This document shows, piece after piece, positions 1 to 9,250 of a stretch of 39,090 bases of DNA. A program made the position numbers and the translations under genes. The stretch covers positions 1 through 39,090 of the forward strand of contig LUQU01000040.1 of NCBI GenBank assembly GCA_001628005.1, read 5' to 3'. This DNA comes from SAR86 cluster bacterium REDSEA-S09_B4 (lineage in GTDB: Bacteria; Pseudomonadota; Gammaproteobacteria; Magnimaribacterales; Magnimaribacteraceae). The notes beneath the pieces are model-generated. The model made no database searches. It was given only the letters and a program-made list of their open reading frames with translations, and was not told the DNA's origin. Every line of letters starts with the position of its first letter. Positions within the stretch are counted from its first letter, which is position 1.

Positions 1-1158
1 ACCATACGAGGTACAGTAAAAATTTGGAATACAGATCTGCCTGCTATTGGGATGCTTTGGTTAAAGAAGCTTTCTAGTTTATCCGAACAATCTTCTGAAG
101 GTAGTCTTTTAGAAAGGTATATTGATGAAATTTATGATTCTTTTTGGAAGCGAGAGTTTGATGCTGAAGACGTAACGTCAATTCTTAATCTGTTAGAACA
201 AATTAATGCTCCGATTGATGGATTTCTTGAGTATGCTGAGTCTGACGGTGCTGCTTTAAATAACCTTTTACAGCAATCATCCTTTGACGCTGGGATATAT
301 GGAGTTCCTACTTATATTTTACCGGGTGAGTCTGAAACTGATCCTCAACATGAAAAATTTTTTGGGCGAGAACATCTACCGCGGATTCGTTGGCTTTTAA
401 GTGGTCGTCAAGGGAAAGCACCAGATATGGCCTATCTTCTTGATCCTGAGGTGAATAATAAGGCTCTTAATAAATCTGCATCAGATCCCAGTTCAGCTCC
501 TGAGTTAAAGGTAACACCTCTAAAATTAACCACTTATTTTAATTTTAAAAGCCCCGAAAGTTATATAGCTATGCATAGCCTTCTTGCTCTAAAAAGTGAA
601 GGGATTTTAGTTGATTGGCGGCCTTTTGTAAGCAAACCCTTAAGAGCGCCATCAGAAGAGGTTGCTGACGAGGATCGAAGCACTAAGCATTACCGTATTC
701 GCGGTGAATATCATGCTAATAATATCAAGAGATATGCGTCTCATAATTTAGCTAATATATACCGAGAAACAGATTGTCAGTTTGCTGATATGGGATTGTT
801 GTGGCTGCAGCATGAGATGCAGGCCAGTAACGATGCCATTGATGATTATGTGCAGCAAGTTTTTGTTCATCTTTGGCAGGATGAAGGCAAAATAGACTTG
901 CCCCAAGATATTGAGCCTTTGTATTTGGCTACTAGACTTATACAAAACGAGTTTTCTAAGTCCATCCAAGACGGTACATTTATCAATGGGTGGCAGAAGT
1001 ATGTTGCGGGTAAAGGGCTAGAACATCTTGCAAAAGCCAGGGAGGTTGCTCTATCTCAATTGATAAGTACAGCACCTACTTTTTTGATAGGTTCTGAACC
1101 CTTTCGTGGTCAAGCTCAGTTACCGTTAATTAAAGCTCGACTCAAAGCTGGAATATAG
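1..1158 (+). CDS. Tandem DsbA/kappa-GST-fold protein (2-hydroxychromene-2-carboxylate isomerase-like), 5' partial
   Basis: The frame is open to the left edge of the window, so the true start lies outside and 385 residues are visible. An internal ATG at 52 is not a credible start because the reading frame continues above it. Two DsbA-fold units can be seen. The first ends with the cis-Pro stretch GVPTYIL and FFGREHLPRI, typical of the end of a kappa/HCCA isomerase domain. The second begins near KLTTYFNFKSPESYIA, which resembles the N-terminal FDF-SP-YL motif, and ends with APTFLIGSEPFRGQAQLPLI. No CxxC is present, which favours a glutathione-dependent isomerase/transferase-like role over a disulfide oxidoreductase. 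The substrate is unknown. A single-domain relative lies at 32524-33135. Confidence 0.75.
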   Translation, partial: TIRGTVKIWNTDLPAIGMLWLKKLSSLSEQSSEGSLLERYIDEIYDSFWKREFDAEDVTSILNLLEQINAPIDGFLEYAESDGAALNNLLQQSSFDAGIYGVPTYILPGESETDPQHEKFFGREHLPRIRWLLSGRQGKAPDMAYLLDPEVNNKALNKSASDPSSAPELKVTPLKLTTYFNFKSPESYIAMHSLLALKSEGILVDWRPFVSKPLRAPSEEVADEDRSTKHYRIRGEYHANNIKRYASHNLANIYRETDCQFADMGLLWLQHEMQASNDAIDDYVQQVFVHLWQDEGKIDLPQDIEPLYLATRLIQNEFSKSIQDGTFINGWQKYVAGKGLEHLAKAREVALSQLISTAPTFLIGSEPFRGQAQLPLIKARLKAGI

Positions 1159-1289
1159 TCTTCCAGCCACATTTATTGGAATGCGAATAAAGGTCCTGGA
1201 CGAAAATTTATCTTGGATAGTGAAACTAATCTTGAAATAATTGACTGGTTATTGAATTTAATTAATCTATATAGATAAGGAGTCTATAG

Positions 1290-2735
1290 ATGGTCGATGC
1301 ATTTTCTTCTGCTACTGAACTTGCTGCTGCAATCAAAAATAAAGAAGTGAGCAGCAGAGAGTTAACTGACTTATATATTGATAGGGTGGAGCGATATGAT
1401 GGCGACATCAATGCGGTGGTTGTCAGAGATTTTGAAAGAGGTAGAAAAGCTGCAGAAGCTGCAGATGCTGCACTTTCCAAAGGCGAAGATTTGGGTCCTC
1501 TACACGGAGTGCCGATGACTATCAAAGAGGCCTATGATATTGAAGGACTGCCTACCACTTGGGGTTACCCTGAATTTAGTGAGAATATAGCGAATTCAGA
1601 TGCTGATTCAGTAACTCGCCTCAAGGAAGCAGGCGCAGTTTTTTTTGGTAAAACTAATGTGCCTCTTAGTTTAGCTGACTTTCAAAGTTTTAATGATGTA
1701 TATGGAACCACCAACAACCCTTGGGATTTAACTAGGACTCCAGGAGGGTCTTCAGGTGGATCTTCAGCTGCTCTCGCGGCAGGTCTTACAGGCTTAGAAG
1801 CAGGTTCAGATATAGGGGGATCAATTAGAAATCCAGCTCATTTTTGTGGTATCTATGGGCATAAGCCTACTTGGGGTATTGTTTCGGATGAAGGACATAA
1901 TTTACCAGGTAGCTATATGCCTGCCGATATTGCTGTTGTTGGACCAATGGCTCGAAGTGCAGAAGATCTCGCTTTAGCGATGGATGTAGTAGCAGGGCCT
2001 GGCAGAACAGACCGACGCGGTTGGCAGTTAGCTTTAGACAAACCAAGTAAAACTAAACTAAGTGACTTCAAGATTGCAATTCTTCCCAACCATATAATGG
2101 CACCAGTATCTACTGAAATGACGGACAGAGTGCAATCGGTTGCAGACACCTTAGCTAAGACGGGAGCAACGGTTTCAGATGTAGCACGCCCAGATATTGA
2201 TTTTGAAGCAAGCTTTGAAACTTATAGCAGTCTACTTTGGGGTGTAATGGGTGCAGATACACCGGAGGAAGAAAAAGAACAAATGCGGAAAGCCAGCAAG
2301 AATCTACCTGAAGACCCTAATATCCAGGACAACTTAAACCGATTTACTGTTCAAGAGCACAGTGAATGGCTTAAATATAGTAACGATAGATTTAGGCTCA
2401 GAAACAAATGGGACAGCTTCTTTAAAGAATGGGATATCTTGATCTGCCCCCAGATGCCAACCGATGCATTTCCACACGATCAAGGTGACTATCTTAATAG
2501 AAAGCTAACTGTTAATAATGAAGAACAGGATTATTTTCAGCAAGTCTTCTGGGCAGGAATTATAACCGTAGCGCATCTACCCAGTACTGTATTCCCGACC
2601 GGTCTATCAAAAGCTGGATTGCCAATTGGCTTGCAAGCAGTCGGGGCAGAATACAATGACCTTAAAACCATAGATTTCACACGCTTGGTAGCACAAGAAA
2701 TAGGGGGCTTTACACCTCCTCCAAACTACCCTTAA
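1290..2735 (+). CDS. Amidase, amidase signature (AS) family
   Basis: A 481-residue amidase of the AS family, which hydrolyses amide bonds with a Ser-cisSer-Lys triad. The triad is visible: Lys79 in PMTIKEAYD, cis-Ser154 in the GGSSGGSSAA loop and nucleophile Ser178 in GSDIGGSIRNPA. The 24-residue spacing between the two serines is that of the family. No signal peptide is seen, so it is probably cytoplasmic. The ATG is preceded by AAGGAG about 8 bases upstream, which supports this start. It is the first of four same-strand genes with the Ntn acylase and two aminotransferases, suggesting breakdown of an amide or N-acyl compound. It lacks GatB/GatC neighbours, so a GatA role is unlikely. The exact substrate cannot be read from sequence. 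Confidence 0.9.
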   Translation: MVDAFSSATELAAAIKNKEVSSRELTDLYIDRVERYDGDINAVVVRDFERGRKAAEAADAALSKGEDLGPLHGVPMTIKEAYDIEGLPTTWGYPEFSENIANSDADSVTRLKEAGAVFFGKTNVPLSLADFQSFNDVYGTTNNPWDLTRTPGGSSGGSSAALAAGLTGLEAGSDIGGSIRNPAHFCGIYGHKPTWGIVSDEGHNLPGSYMPADIAVVGPMARSAEDLALAMDVVAGPGRTDRRGWQLALDKPSKTKLSDFKIAILPNHIMAPVSTEMTDRVQSVADTLAKTGATVSDVARPDIDFEASFETYSSLLWGVMGADTPEEEKEQMRKASKNLPEDPNIQDNLNRFTVQEHSEWLKYSNDRFRLRNKWDSFFKEWDILICPQMPTDAFPHDQGDYLNRKLTVNNEEQDYFQQVFWAGIITVAHLPSTVFPTGLSKAGLPIGLQAVGAEYNDLKTIDFTRLVAQEIGGFTPPPNYP

Positions 2736-2783
2736 GAGTTGAGTTTATGGGTATCTACTAATGATTAAACCATCAGGTTTATT

Positions 2784-5066
2784 TTGAAGTACAAAATCGC
2801 TGAAGCCGATGCGCCTTTTGAGATAGTTTGGGATAAATTAGGAATTCCTCACATCTACGCCAACTCTGTAGCTGATGCTTATAGAGGTATGGGTTATGCA
2901 GCTGGCTATGAAAGGTTATGGCAAATTCATTTAAGTTGCGCTTATGCCAATGGTCAAGCCGCAGCTTTATTAGGAGAAAGATTCATAACACAAGACGCTT
3001 TCCAGAGAGCATTTAATGTTCATGGAGGTCATACCCATCTCCCAAAAAGCGAAGGAGATTGGATCGTTGATGCCTATCTTGAAGGGCTTAATAGTTACGT
3101 AAATTCTTTAGATGAAATTCCACCAGAATTTTCACATGCCGGAGCAGAGCTACGAGAATTTAACAGGGCAGATATAGCGGCAAGGTACCGGTTTACTTCT
3201 TGGTTTCAACATAAGAGTTGGACCGAGAAGATGGTTTTGGGACGATTAATGGCTACACATGGGGTGGATTATTTCTCTAATCATGTTCTTCATTTTTCAG
3301 AACAAGATAGAAATTTAGTTGAAGAATTAAAAGAACCTTTGCAGAAGTTAGATCCCAAAATGATTAACCTAGCTTACCCCTTGATAAATATCCCTTCTTT
3401 TTCTGGAAGTAACAATTGGGCAATTACAGGTGAATTATCAGAGTCAGGAAAGCCTTTGCTGGCTACAGATCCCCATCAACCCTTTACGATACCAAACACT
3501 TTCTTTTACGTTCACTTAAACGCTGGCTCTTGGAATACTTTCGGAGCAGCTTTTCCAGGAGTCCCTTATTTCATGATGGGATATTCAAACGATATTGCAT
3601 GGGGACTCACCACCGGTTTTGTTGATTGTTATGACTTGTTCATTGAAGAGATTAAAGAAAATGAAAGTAAAACCCATTCTGGTTTCAAACCATTAGTAAT
3701 GCAAACTGAGACTATTGATGTGAAAGACCAGTCCAGTAAAGAAGTTTGCATTCAAAAGACTGCTCATGGTGTTTTGTTGGAACCGTTTATGAAAGAAATG
3801 GGAATGTCAGATTCTACAGCGCAAAAATATCAAACAAGTCTCTACTGGTCTTTAATGGATCAGGCTACTTCAGCAGGAGCGTTGGCATTATTGCCGACCG
3901 CCAAGTCGGCTAAGGAATTTGGTGACTTATTATTCGAAAATGAACTATGCCCTCTGGTTAACAACATAATATGTGTTGATAAAGAGAGCAACTTAGAAAG
4001 ATACATCGCTACCACCACTCCTGTCAGAAAGGGAGTAACTGGTAGTGTGCCTTTAGCGGGTTGGGAGGAGAAATATAAATTTCCTCTAGCAAAACCTGAA
4101 CAATTGAAAGTAGAAAAAAACCCAGCTTGTGGTTTTACTTTGACAGCCAATAACGACACGATGAAGGAAAAGGGTGAATTTTATATCCATAACTTTCCAA
4201 CTCATAGCGCTAGGGCTGATCGGATAACTGAGCTGCTTAAAGAAAAGGAAAAGTTTAGTGTTGAAGATTTTTGTAGGATGCAGTTAGATTTATTAGACAT
4301 GAGGGCAAAGAAAATTTTGCCAGACTTACTTAAGATACTAAATCAGAGTGAAGATAAAGAACTCAGTTTGGCATCAAAACTGCTTGAAGAGTGGGATTGT
4401 CGTGCAGATATAAATTCCGTTGGTGCCTGCCTCTACTATCCTTTTTTGGATCGTTTTTGGCAGCGTAACCACATGCATGGAATATTAAATGATGAATTTT
4501 TAAAAGTTTTACCTTTGGGAGCTCCTGGACTCAACCTTTTTGACATCAGCTCTTTTAGTAACCCAGAATCACCTTGGAAAGAACATGAAAAATCTTTGAA
4601 GGATTTAATCCAGAAAGAAATGAGAGTAATTGTGGATAGGGTTAAGGTTTCATTAGGTGATGATCCATCTAATTGGCGATGGGGTGATTTGCATAAAATA
4701 GAGTTTTGGCACAGTCTTCATAAAGAATCAACTTGGAAAGACTTAACTTTAGGACCAGATGAGATTGGCGGTAGTCCCACTACTTTAGGAATGGCAATGC
4801 ATATTGGTAAGGGACCCGGAAGGGCAAAAGGAGATGAAATTCCTTACCGAGTTTTCCATGGGCCAGCTTATCGATTGGTAGTAGATCTTGCCGACCCTCT
4901 GCATGCAAAATTTGTTATTGCTGGTGGTAACGGAGGTAGAGCAGATAGTGATTTCTCAATCAATCAATACAAGAGTTGGTTAAAAGGTGAATTTCTTGAC
5001 TTGATATTAGAAAGAGAGGAAATTGATGAACATACAATCTGGCAATTTAATAAAAGAGAAAAGTAG
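2784..5066 (+). CDS. Penicillin acylase family protein (Ntn hydrolase)
   Basis: A 760-residue S45-type N-terminal-nucleophile hydrolase. Members are made as one chain and cut autocatalytically into alpha and beta subunits; the new N-terminal Ser of beta is the nucleophile. Here that Ser is Ser209 in SGSNNWAITG, followed by family motifs KPLLATDPHQP and SNDIAWGLTTGF. The alpha region opens with the characteristic DKLGIPHIYA and GYAAGYERLWQ. The start codon is TTG, with a modest AGG-type site 6 bases before it, and an in-frame TAA lies 15 bases upstream. There is no signal peptide, unusual for a family that is mostly periplasmic. The likely reaction is release of an amine from an N-acyl amide. 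It lies 48 bp after the amidase and 17 bp before an aminotransferase. Confidence 0.9.
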   Translation: MKYKIAEADAPFEIVWDKLGIPHIYANSVADAYRGMGYAAGYERLWQIHLSCAYANGQAAALLGERFITQDAFQRAFNVHGGHTHLPKSEGDWIVDAYLEGLNSYVNSLDEIPPEFSHAGAELREFNRADIAARYRFTSWFQHKSWTEKMVLGRLMATHGVDYFSNHVLHFSEQDRNLVEELKEPLQKLDPKMINLAYPLINIPSFSGSNNWAITGELSESGKPLLATDPHQPFTIPNTFFYVHLNAGSWNTFGAAFPGVPYFMMGYSNDIAWGLTTGFVDCYDLFIEEIKENESKTHSGFKPLVMQTETIDVKDQSSKEVCIQKTAHGVLLEPFMKEMGMSDSTAQKYQTSLYWSLMDQATSAGALALLPTAKSAKEFGDLLFENELCPLVNNIICVDKESNLERYIATTTPVRKGVTGSVPLAGWEEKYKFPLAKPEQLKVEKNPACGFTLTANNDTMKEKGEFYIHNFPTHSARADRITELLKEKEKFSVEDFCRMQLDLLDMRAKKILPDLLKILNQSEDKELSLASKLLEEWDCRADINSVGACLYYPFLDRFWQRNHMHGILNDEFLKVLPLGAPGLNLFDISSFSNPESPWKEHEKSLKDLIQKEMRVIVDRVKVSLGDDPSNWRWGDLHKIEFWHSLHKESTWKDLTLGPDEIGGSPTTLGMAMHIGKGPGRAKGDEIPYRVFHGPAYRLVVDLADPLHAKFVIAGGNGGRADSDFSINQYKSWLKGEFLDLILEREEIDEHTIWQFNKREK

Positions 5067-5083
5067 TAAAAAGACTTAAAAAA

Positions 5084-6460
5084 ATGAGTTCAAAAGAACA
5101 TCCAATTGTTACTAAGTATAAGAATTTTAGTCCCACTTCTGAAAACTTAGCTGTCAAAGCTAAAAAGGTATTTCCTGGAGGAGATACAAGGGCAAGTGCA
5201 CATTATAGCCCTTACCCTCTATCAATTTCGGAGGCCTCTGGTTGCGTTTTAACCGATGTTGATGGAAACCAAATTTTGGATTTCATGAATAACTTTACTT
5301 CTTTGATACATGGACATGCGCATCCACAGATAGTGGACTCAGTTCAAAGACAAATTTCCTTAGGTTCAGCTTATGCTGCACCTAGTAAGAATCAAATTGA
5401 GTTAGCAGAATTAATCACTGAAAGAATTCCTTCTGTAGAACAAATGCGTTTTACAAGCTCAGGAACGGAATCAACAACGATGGCTATAAGGTGCTCAAGA
5501 GCCGCTACTGGCAGACAAAAAATTATGAAGATGGAAGGGGGCTATCATGGCAGCTACGAAATGGCAGAAGTATCTCTAGCACCCTTTCCTAAGACTCGAG
5601 GAGATCTTGAGGAGCCTAACTCTCTTCCTGTGGATGGAAGTTTTCCAGACAGTGTTTTAGAGGATACGGTCATTTGTCCGTATAACCAACCTAGTATGGC
5701 CGAGGCGCTTATTGAGAAATATGCTTCGGAATTAGCTGCCATTATTGTCGAACCTGTACTTGGATCAATGGGCATGGTCCCTGCGACAAAAGAATTCCTT
5801 CAGGCTCTTAGAGATTCTGCTACTAAACACAGCATCATTTTAATTTTTGATGAAGTCATTTCTTTAAGAATAGACCAAGGTGGCGCCCAAAGTTTTTTTG
5901 ATATAACTCCAGATTTGACCTGTATGGGTAAAATTATTGGAGGAGGTCTACCAGTAGGTGCTATAGGGGGAAAAAGTGAATTGATGAAACTATTTAGCCC
6001 CGAAATGCCTGAACCTGTTATGCATGCCAGCACTTTTTCTGGGAATGCGTTGACAATGTCAGCAGGGTTACCCGCAATGAGAGCATTTGATGAAAAAGAA
6101 TGTAATCGAATTAATGACTTAGCGGAAAAATTGAGGACAGGTTTCAATCAAGCATTTTCCCAAGCCAAAATATTAGGAAATGCTAACGGAATAGGTTCTC
6201 TCACTAATATTAACTTTTCAAATAAACCGTCGAATGATTCAAGAGATTTTATGGATGGTCTGTACGCCAGTAAGCATATAGGAAATCTCTTACATCTAAC
6301 TATGTTAAGAAATGGGGTTATGTCAGCTTCACGTCTGATGTTTTGTACTAGCACGGCTATGACTGAAAAGGAGATAGAAAAAGCAATAACGGCTTTGCAC
6401 GAATCCTTATCAGAATTAAGACCTTTTGTTGAAGAAGAATGTCCTAACTTAGTTACTTAA
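5084..6460 (+). CDS. Class III PLP aminotransferase (glutamate-1-semialdehyde aminomutase-like)
   Basis: A 458-residue fold-type I, class III aminotransferase related to glutamate-1-semialdehyde aminomutase and beta-amino-acid aminotransferases. Visible features are FPGGDTR near residues 30-36, the phosphate-binding region SSGTES (125-130), EGGYHGSYE (151-159), Asp256 in LIFDEV, which would contact the pyridine nitrogen, and the Schiff-base Lys283 in MGKIIGGGLPVGA. It lies 17 bp downstream of the acylase and is followed by a second member of the same family. A hemL role is unlikely because the protein differs from HemL in its length and N-terminal region and sits in a catabolic context. The likely job is removal of an amino group from an amine or beta-amino acid released by the upstream hydrolases; this is inference. 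Confidence 0.85.
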   Translation: MSSKEHPIVTKYKNFSPTSENLAVKAKKVFPGGDTRASAHYSPYPLSISEASGCVLTDVDGNQILDFMNNFTSLIHGHAHPQIVDSVQRQISLGSAYAAPSKNQIELAELITERIPSVEQMRFTSSGTESTTMAIRCSRAATGRQKIMKMEGGYHGSYEMAEVSLAPFPKTRGDLEEPNSLPVDGSFPDSVLEDTVICPYNQPSMAEALIEKYASELAAIIVEPVLGSMGMVPATKEFLQALRDSATKHSIILIFDEVISLRIDQGGAQSFFDITPDLTCMGKIIGGGLPVGAIGGKSELMKLFSPEMPEPVMHASTFSGNALTMSAGLPAMRAFDEKECNRINDLAEKLRTGFNQAFSQAKILGNANGIGSLTNINFSNKPSNDSRDFMDGLYASKHIGNLLHLTMLRNGVMSASRLMFCTSTAMTEKEIEKAITALHESLSELRPFVEEECPNLVT

Positions 6461-6527
6461 AATTATGAAGAATTTACAAATAGACTTGTTAGACACTTTA
6501 TTTCGATTAATAATTAAATGATTGGTT

Positions 6528-7766
6528 ATGAGTAGTTCTAATACAAAAAAGTCACATCAATTATTAAAAAGGGCTAAAGAAGTTATACCTGGAGGTGTTT
6601 TTGGTCATTATAAGTATGCGATAAGAGACGATGGTCCTGTATTTTTTTCTAAAGCTGAAGGTTCACATTTTTGGGATGTAGATGATAACGAATACATAGA
6701 CCTTATGTGTGCTTATGGCCCATCGATCTTAGGTTATAACCATCCTGAAGTAGATGAAGCGGCTAAGACTCAATATGGACTTGGGAATACTGTAAGTCTT
6801 GCTTCGCCGGTCATGATTGATTTAGCAACAGAATTGGTGGATCTGGTGGATGCTGCTGATTGGGCACTATTCGGAAAGAATGGAGGGGATAGCACAAGTC
6901 TAGCAGTTATGATTGCTAGGGAAGCTACGGGAAAAGAAAAGATTATCAAAGTTCGAGATGGTTACCACGGAGTTGCTCCTTGGATGCAACCTGAAGGTAG
7001 CCCAGGGACTTTGTCTTCAGCAACAGACCAAGTTTTAACAGTTGAGTGGAATGATTTAGATTCTTTTGAAAAGATAATATCTGATCACCCTAATGAAATT
7101 GCCTGTTTTATCTCCTCTCCATATAACCACCCTGCTTTTAGAGACAATGAACTCCCTCAAGAAGGATATTGGGAAAAGGTGTCATCCCTCTGTCAGAAGA
7201 ATGGAATTATTTTAATAGTTGATGATGTTCGTGCAGGTTTCAGGATTAATATTTCGGGATCAAATGTGGCTTATGGATTTAAGCCGGACTTAATCTGTTT
7301 TGGTAAAGCAATAGCAAACGGTTATCCACTGTCCGCTCTAGTGGGTAGTAATGATCTTAAAAACACAGCCGAAAAGGTTTATTTTACTGGAACTCAGTTC
7401 TTTAGTGCTGCGCCTATGGCAGCAGCTAAAGCTACCTTATTGGAACTGAAAAAATCTGATGCCGCTAATAAGATGACAGATTTTGGAGAAAGATTAAATA
7501 AAGCACTTATTAGAACGGCTAAAGATTGTGGGTTTAAACTAATTGCTTCTGGAATCCCAGCTATGCCTTATTACAGATTAGATGGGGTTGATAGAGAAAC
7601 GCATTTTTCTTGGATAGACCATTGCACAAAAAATGGGGTGTATATGGTTGGTTGGCACAACCACTTCATTTCCACAGCTCATACAAATGAAGATCTAGTA
7701 GGAATACAAGAATCAGCAAAAAAAGCTTTTACAGCCCTAGGTAACTCTAAGACTGAAAAGGTCTGA
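6528..7766 (+). CDS. Second class III PLP aminotransferase
   Basis: A 412-residue class III aminotransferase in the same glutamate-1-semialdehyde aminomutase-like branch as its upstream neighbour. Motifs include VIPGGVFGHY, GKNGGDSTS, RDGYHGVAPW, LIVDDVRAG and FGKAIANGYPLSA. Lys260 is the expected PLP lysine and Asp232 the pyridine-N aspartate. The usual FDEV motif is VDDV here, an E-to-D change. ATG 6528 was chosen; a TTG two codons earlier (6522) is in frame, and neither has a clear Shine-Dalgarno sequence. The gene is 67 bp downstream of the first aminotransferase. Its low similarity to that neighbour makes a recent duplication unlikely, so the two probably act on different substrates or in sequence. 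Confidence 0.83.
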   Translation: MSSSNTKKSHQLLKRAKEVIPGGVFGHYKYAIRDDGPVFFSKAEGSHFWDVDDNEYIDLMCAYGPSILGYNHPEVDEAAKTQYGLGNTVSLASPVMIDLATELVDLVDAADWALFGKNGGDSTSLAVMIAREATGKEKIIKVRDGYHGVAPWMQPEGSPGTLSSATDQVLTVEWNDLDSFEKIISDHPNEIACFISSPYNHPAFRDNELPQEGYWEKVSSLCQKNGIILIVDDVRAGFRINISGSNVAYGFKPDLICFGKAIANGYPLSALVGSNDLKNTAEKVYFTGTQFFSAAPMAAAKATLLELKKSDAANKMTDFGERLNKALIRTAKDCGFKLIASGIPAMPYYRLDGVDRETHFSWIDHCTKNGVYMVGWHNHFISTAHTNEDLVGIQESAKKAFTALGNSKTEKV

Positions 7767-7789
7767 AAAAGTTAATTTAAAGTTTACTT

Positions 7790-9124
7790 TTAGTTATCGG
7801 ACAAATCGGATTGATAGGTCTCAGTTAGCATATAAACAGATATTAAGCTTAATAAAGATGCTACAGCAATGTATACAGATACCCATATGATGTCGTAATC
7901 CGTCCAAAGCAGAGCTGCAATGCTAGGCGCGAAAGCTCCGCCTAAAATTGCTCCAATTTGATAACCAAGAGTAGCTCCAGAATATCTTACTTCTGTACTG
8001 AATAGCTCAGTAAAAAAGGCTGCCTGAGGCCCATACATCATGGCTAAAAAGACAAGTCCACCAGCTATGGCTAAGATTATAAGGTAAAAATTACCTGTAT
8101 CTACTAAGGGAAATATTGCAAAAGCCCAAACCGCAGTTAACGCTGCTCCTAACATAAATATACCCCGTCTTCCGTGTCGATCTGAATAAGCTGAAAATAC
8201 AAATTGAATAGGAACCATTATGGCCGAAGCAATTAATACAGCAGCTAACATGTCATCTCGTGACATTTCGGCACTGGCAACTCCATAGGCTAATAGGAAG
8301 GCTATTAAGATGTAGAAAGTAACCTGGACTGATAAAAAAGCCCCAGCAGCAAGTAGTATCCTTCGAGGGTATTTTCTCACAGCCTCAATGATGGGTGAGC
8401 GAATAATTGGCGTGGCAGTTTTAGTCTCTTGCTTTTCTTTACTTGAGGTTTCAAGCTCTCTAAAGGCTTTAGTGTCTTCAAGGTTAAGTTGAATATACAT
8501 ACTAATACCAATGAGCAGGACGCTGACCAAGAAAGGAATCCTCCAACCCCATGTCATAAAAAACTCTTCTGAAACGAGGGCACTGGTAAATATGAAGGCT
8601 AGGTTTGCAAGAATGACACCAACCGGTGCACCTGCTTGAGCATAAGCACCGTAATATCCTCTTTTATCATCTGGAGCGCTTTCAGTAACCAGTAACATGG
8701 CACCTCCCCATTGACCGCCTATAGCCAATCCTTGTGCAAATCTTAGTAAAGTTAGAAGAATGGGAGCAGCAACTCCAATCATTGCATAAGGAGGTAAAAG
8801 TCCAATCAAAGTGGAGGAAACTCCCATTAATAGCAATGCCATCACTAGGGTCCTTTTTCGGCCTACGCGGTCTCCAAAGTGTCCAAAAATTATGCCTCCG
8901 ACTGGTCTAGCTATAAAGCCAGCAGCAAATGTAAGAAAGGATAAGATATAAGCAGTAGCTGGCTCTACCTCACCAAAAAAAACTGTTGGAAAAACTAAGG
9001 CAGCAGCTGCCCCGTAAAGGAAAAAGTCATACCACTCAATACTGGTACCGGCGAGTGCAGTCAAAGCTACCTTACGCATATTAGATTGAAGACTTCCGTT
9101 TTCTGAATTACTTGGATTAGACAA
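7790..9124 (-). CDS. MFS transporter, metabolite:H+ symporter (MHS/ProP-like) family
   Basis: A 444-residue inner-membrane protein with about twelve hydrophobic segments. The family markers are GTSIEWYDFFLYG near the N terminus, the loop motif GHFGDRVGRKRTLV and QGLAIGGQWGGA in the fourth-helix region. Together these are typical of MHS permeases for organic acids, betaines or alpha-ketoglutarate. The start is TTG, strongly supported by a GAGGAG sequence 5 bases upstream; the next ATG, at residue 16, would delete part of the N terminus without its own site. It converges on the amidase/acylase/aminotransferase run with a 23 bp gap, so it may import that pathway's substrate. Substrate specificity cannot be predicted. 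Confidence 0.88.
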   Translation of the reverse strand: MSNPSNSENGSLQSNMRKVALTALAGTSIEWYDFFLYGAAAALVFPTVFFGEVEPATAYILSFLTFAAGFIARPVGGIIFGHFGDRVGRKRTLVMALLLMGVSSTLIGLLPPYAMIGVAAPILLTLLRFAQGLAIGGQWGGAMLLVTESAPDDKRGYYGAYAQAGAPVGVILANLAFIFTSALVSEEFFMTWGWRIPFLVSVLLIGISMYIQLNLEDTKAFRELETSSKEKQETKTATPIIRSPIIEAVRKYPRRILLAAGAFLSVQVTFYILIAFLLAYGVASAEMSRDDMLAAVLIASAIMVPIQFVFSAYSDRHGRRGIFMLGAALTAVWAFAIFPLVDTGNFYLIILAIAGGLVFLAMMYGPQAAFFTELFSTEVRYSGATLGYQIGAILGGAFAPSIAALLWTDYDIIWVSVYIAVASLLSLISVYMLTETYQSDLSDN

Positions 9125-9129
9125 GATTT

Positions 9130-9135
9130 CTCCTC
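9130..9135 (-). promoter_or_regulatory. Strong ribosome-binding site deciding a TTG start
   Basis: GAGGAG on the minus strand lies 5 bases before the TTG of the MHS transporter. It is one of the best Shine-Dalgarno matches in the window and shows that TTG is a genuine start codon here. Confidence 0.7.
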
Positions 9136-9250
9136 AAAAGATTTTTAATGAATTAAGAGTAACAAGAAAGAAAGTTGCATACAAACTGGCATAAAATATT
9201 TGATATCTAGAAATTCTGAAAGCGAATAAAATAGTAGGAAGGATAAGGAA

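Noticed and set aside
7767-7791. AAAAGT/ACTTTT inverted repeat between convergent genes
   Set aside because: The stem is nearly all A-T with a 13-base loop. It is too weak to call a terminator.
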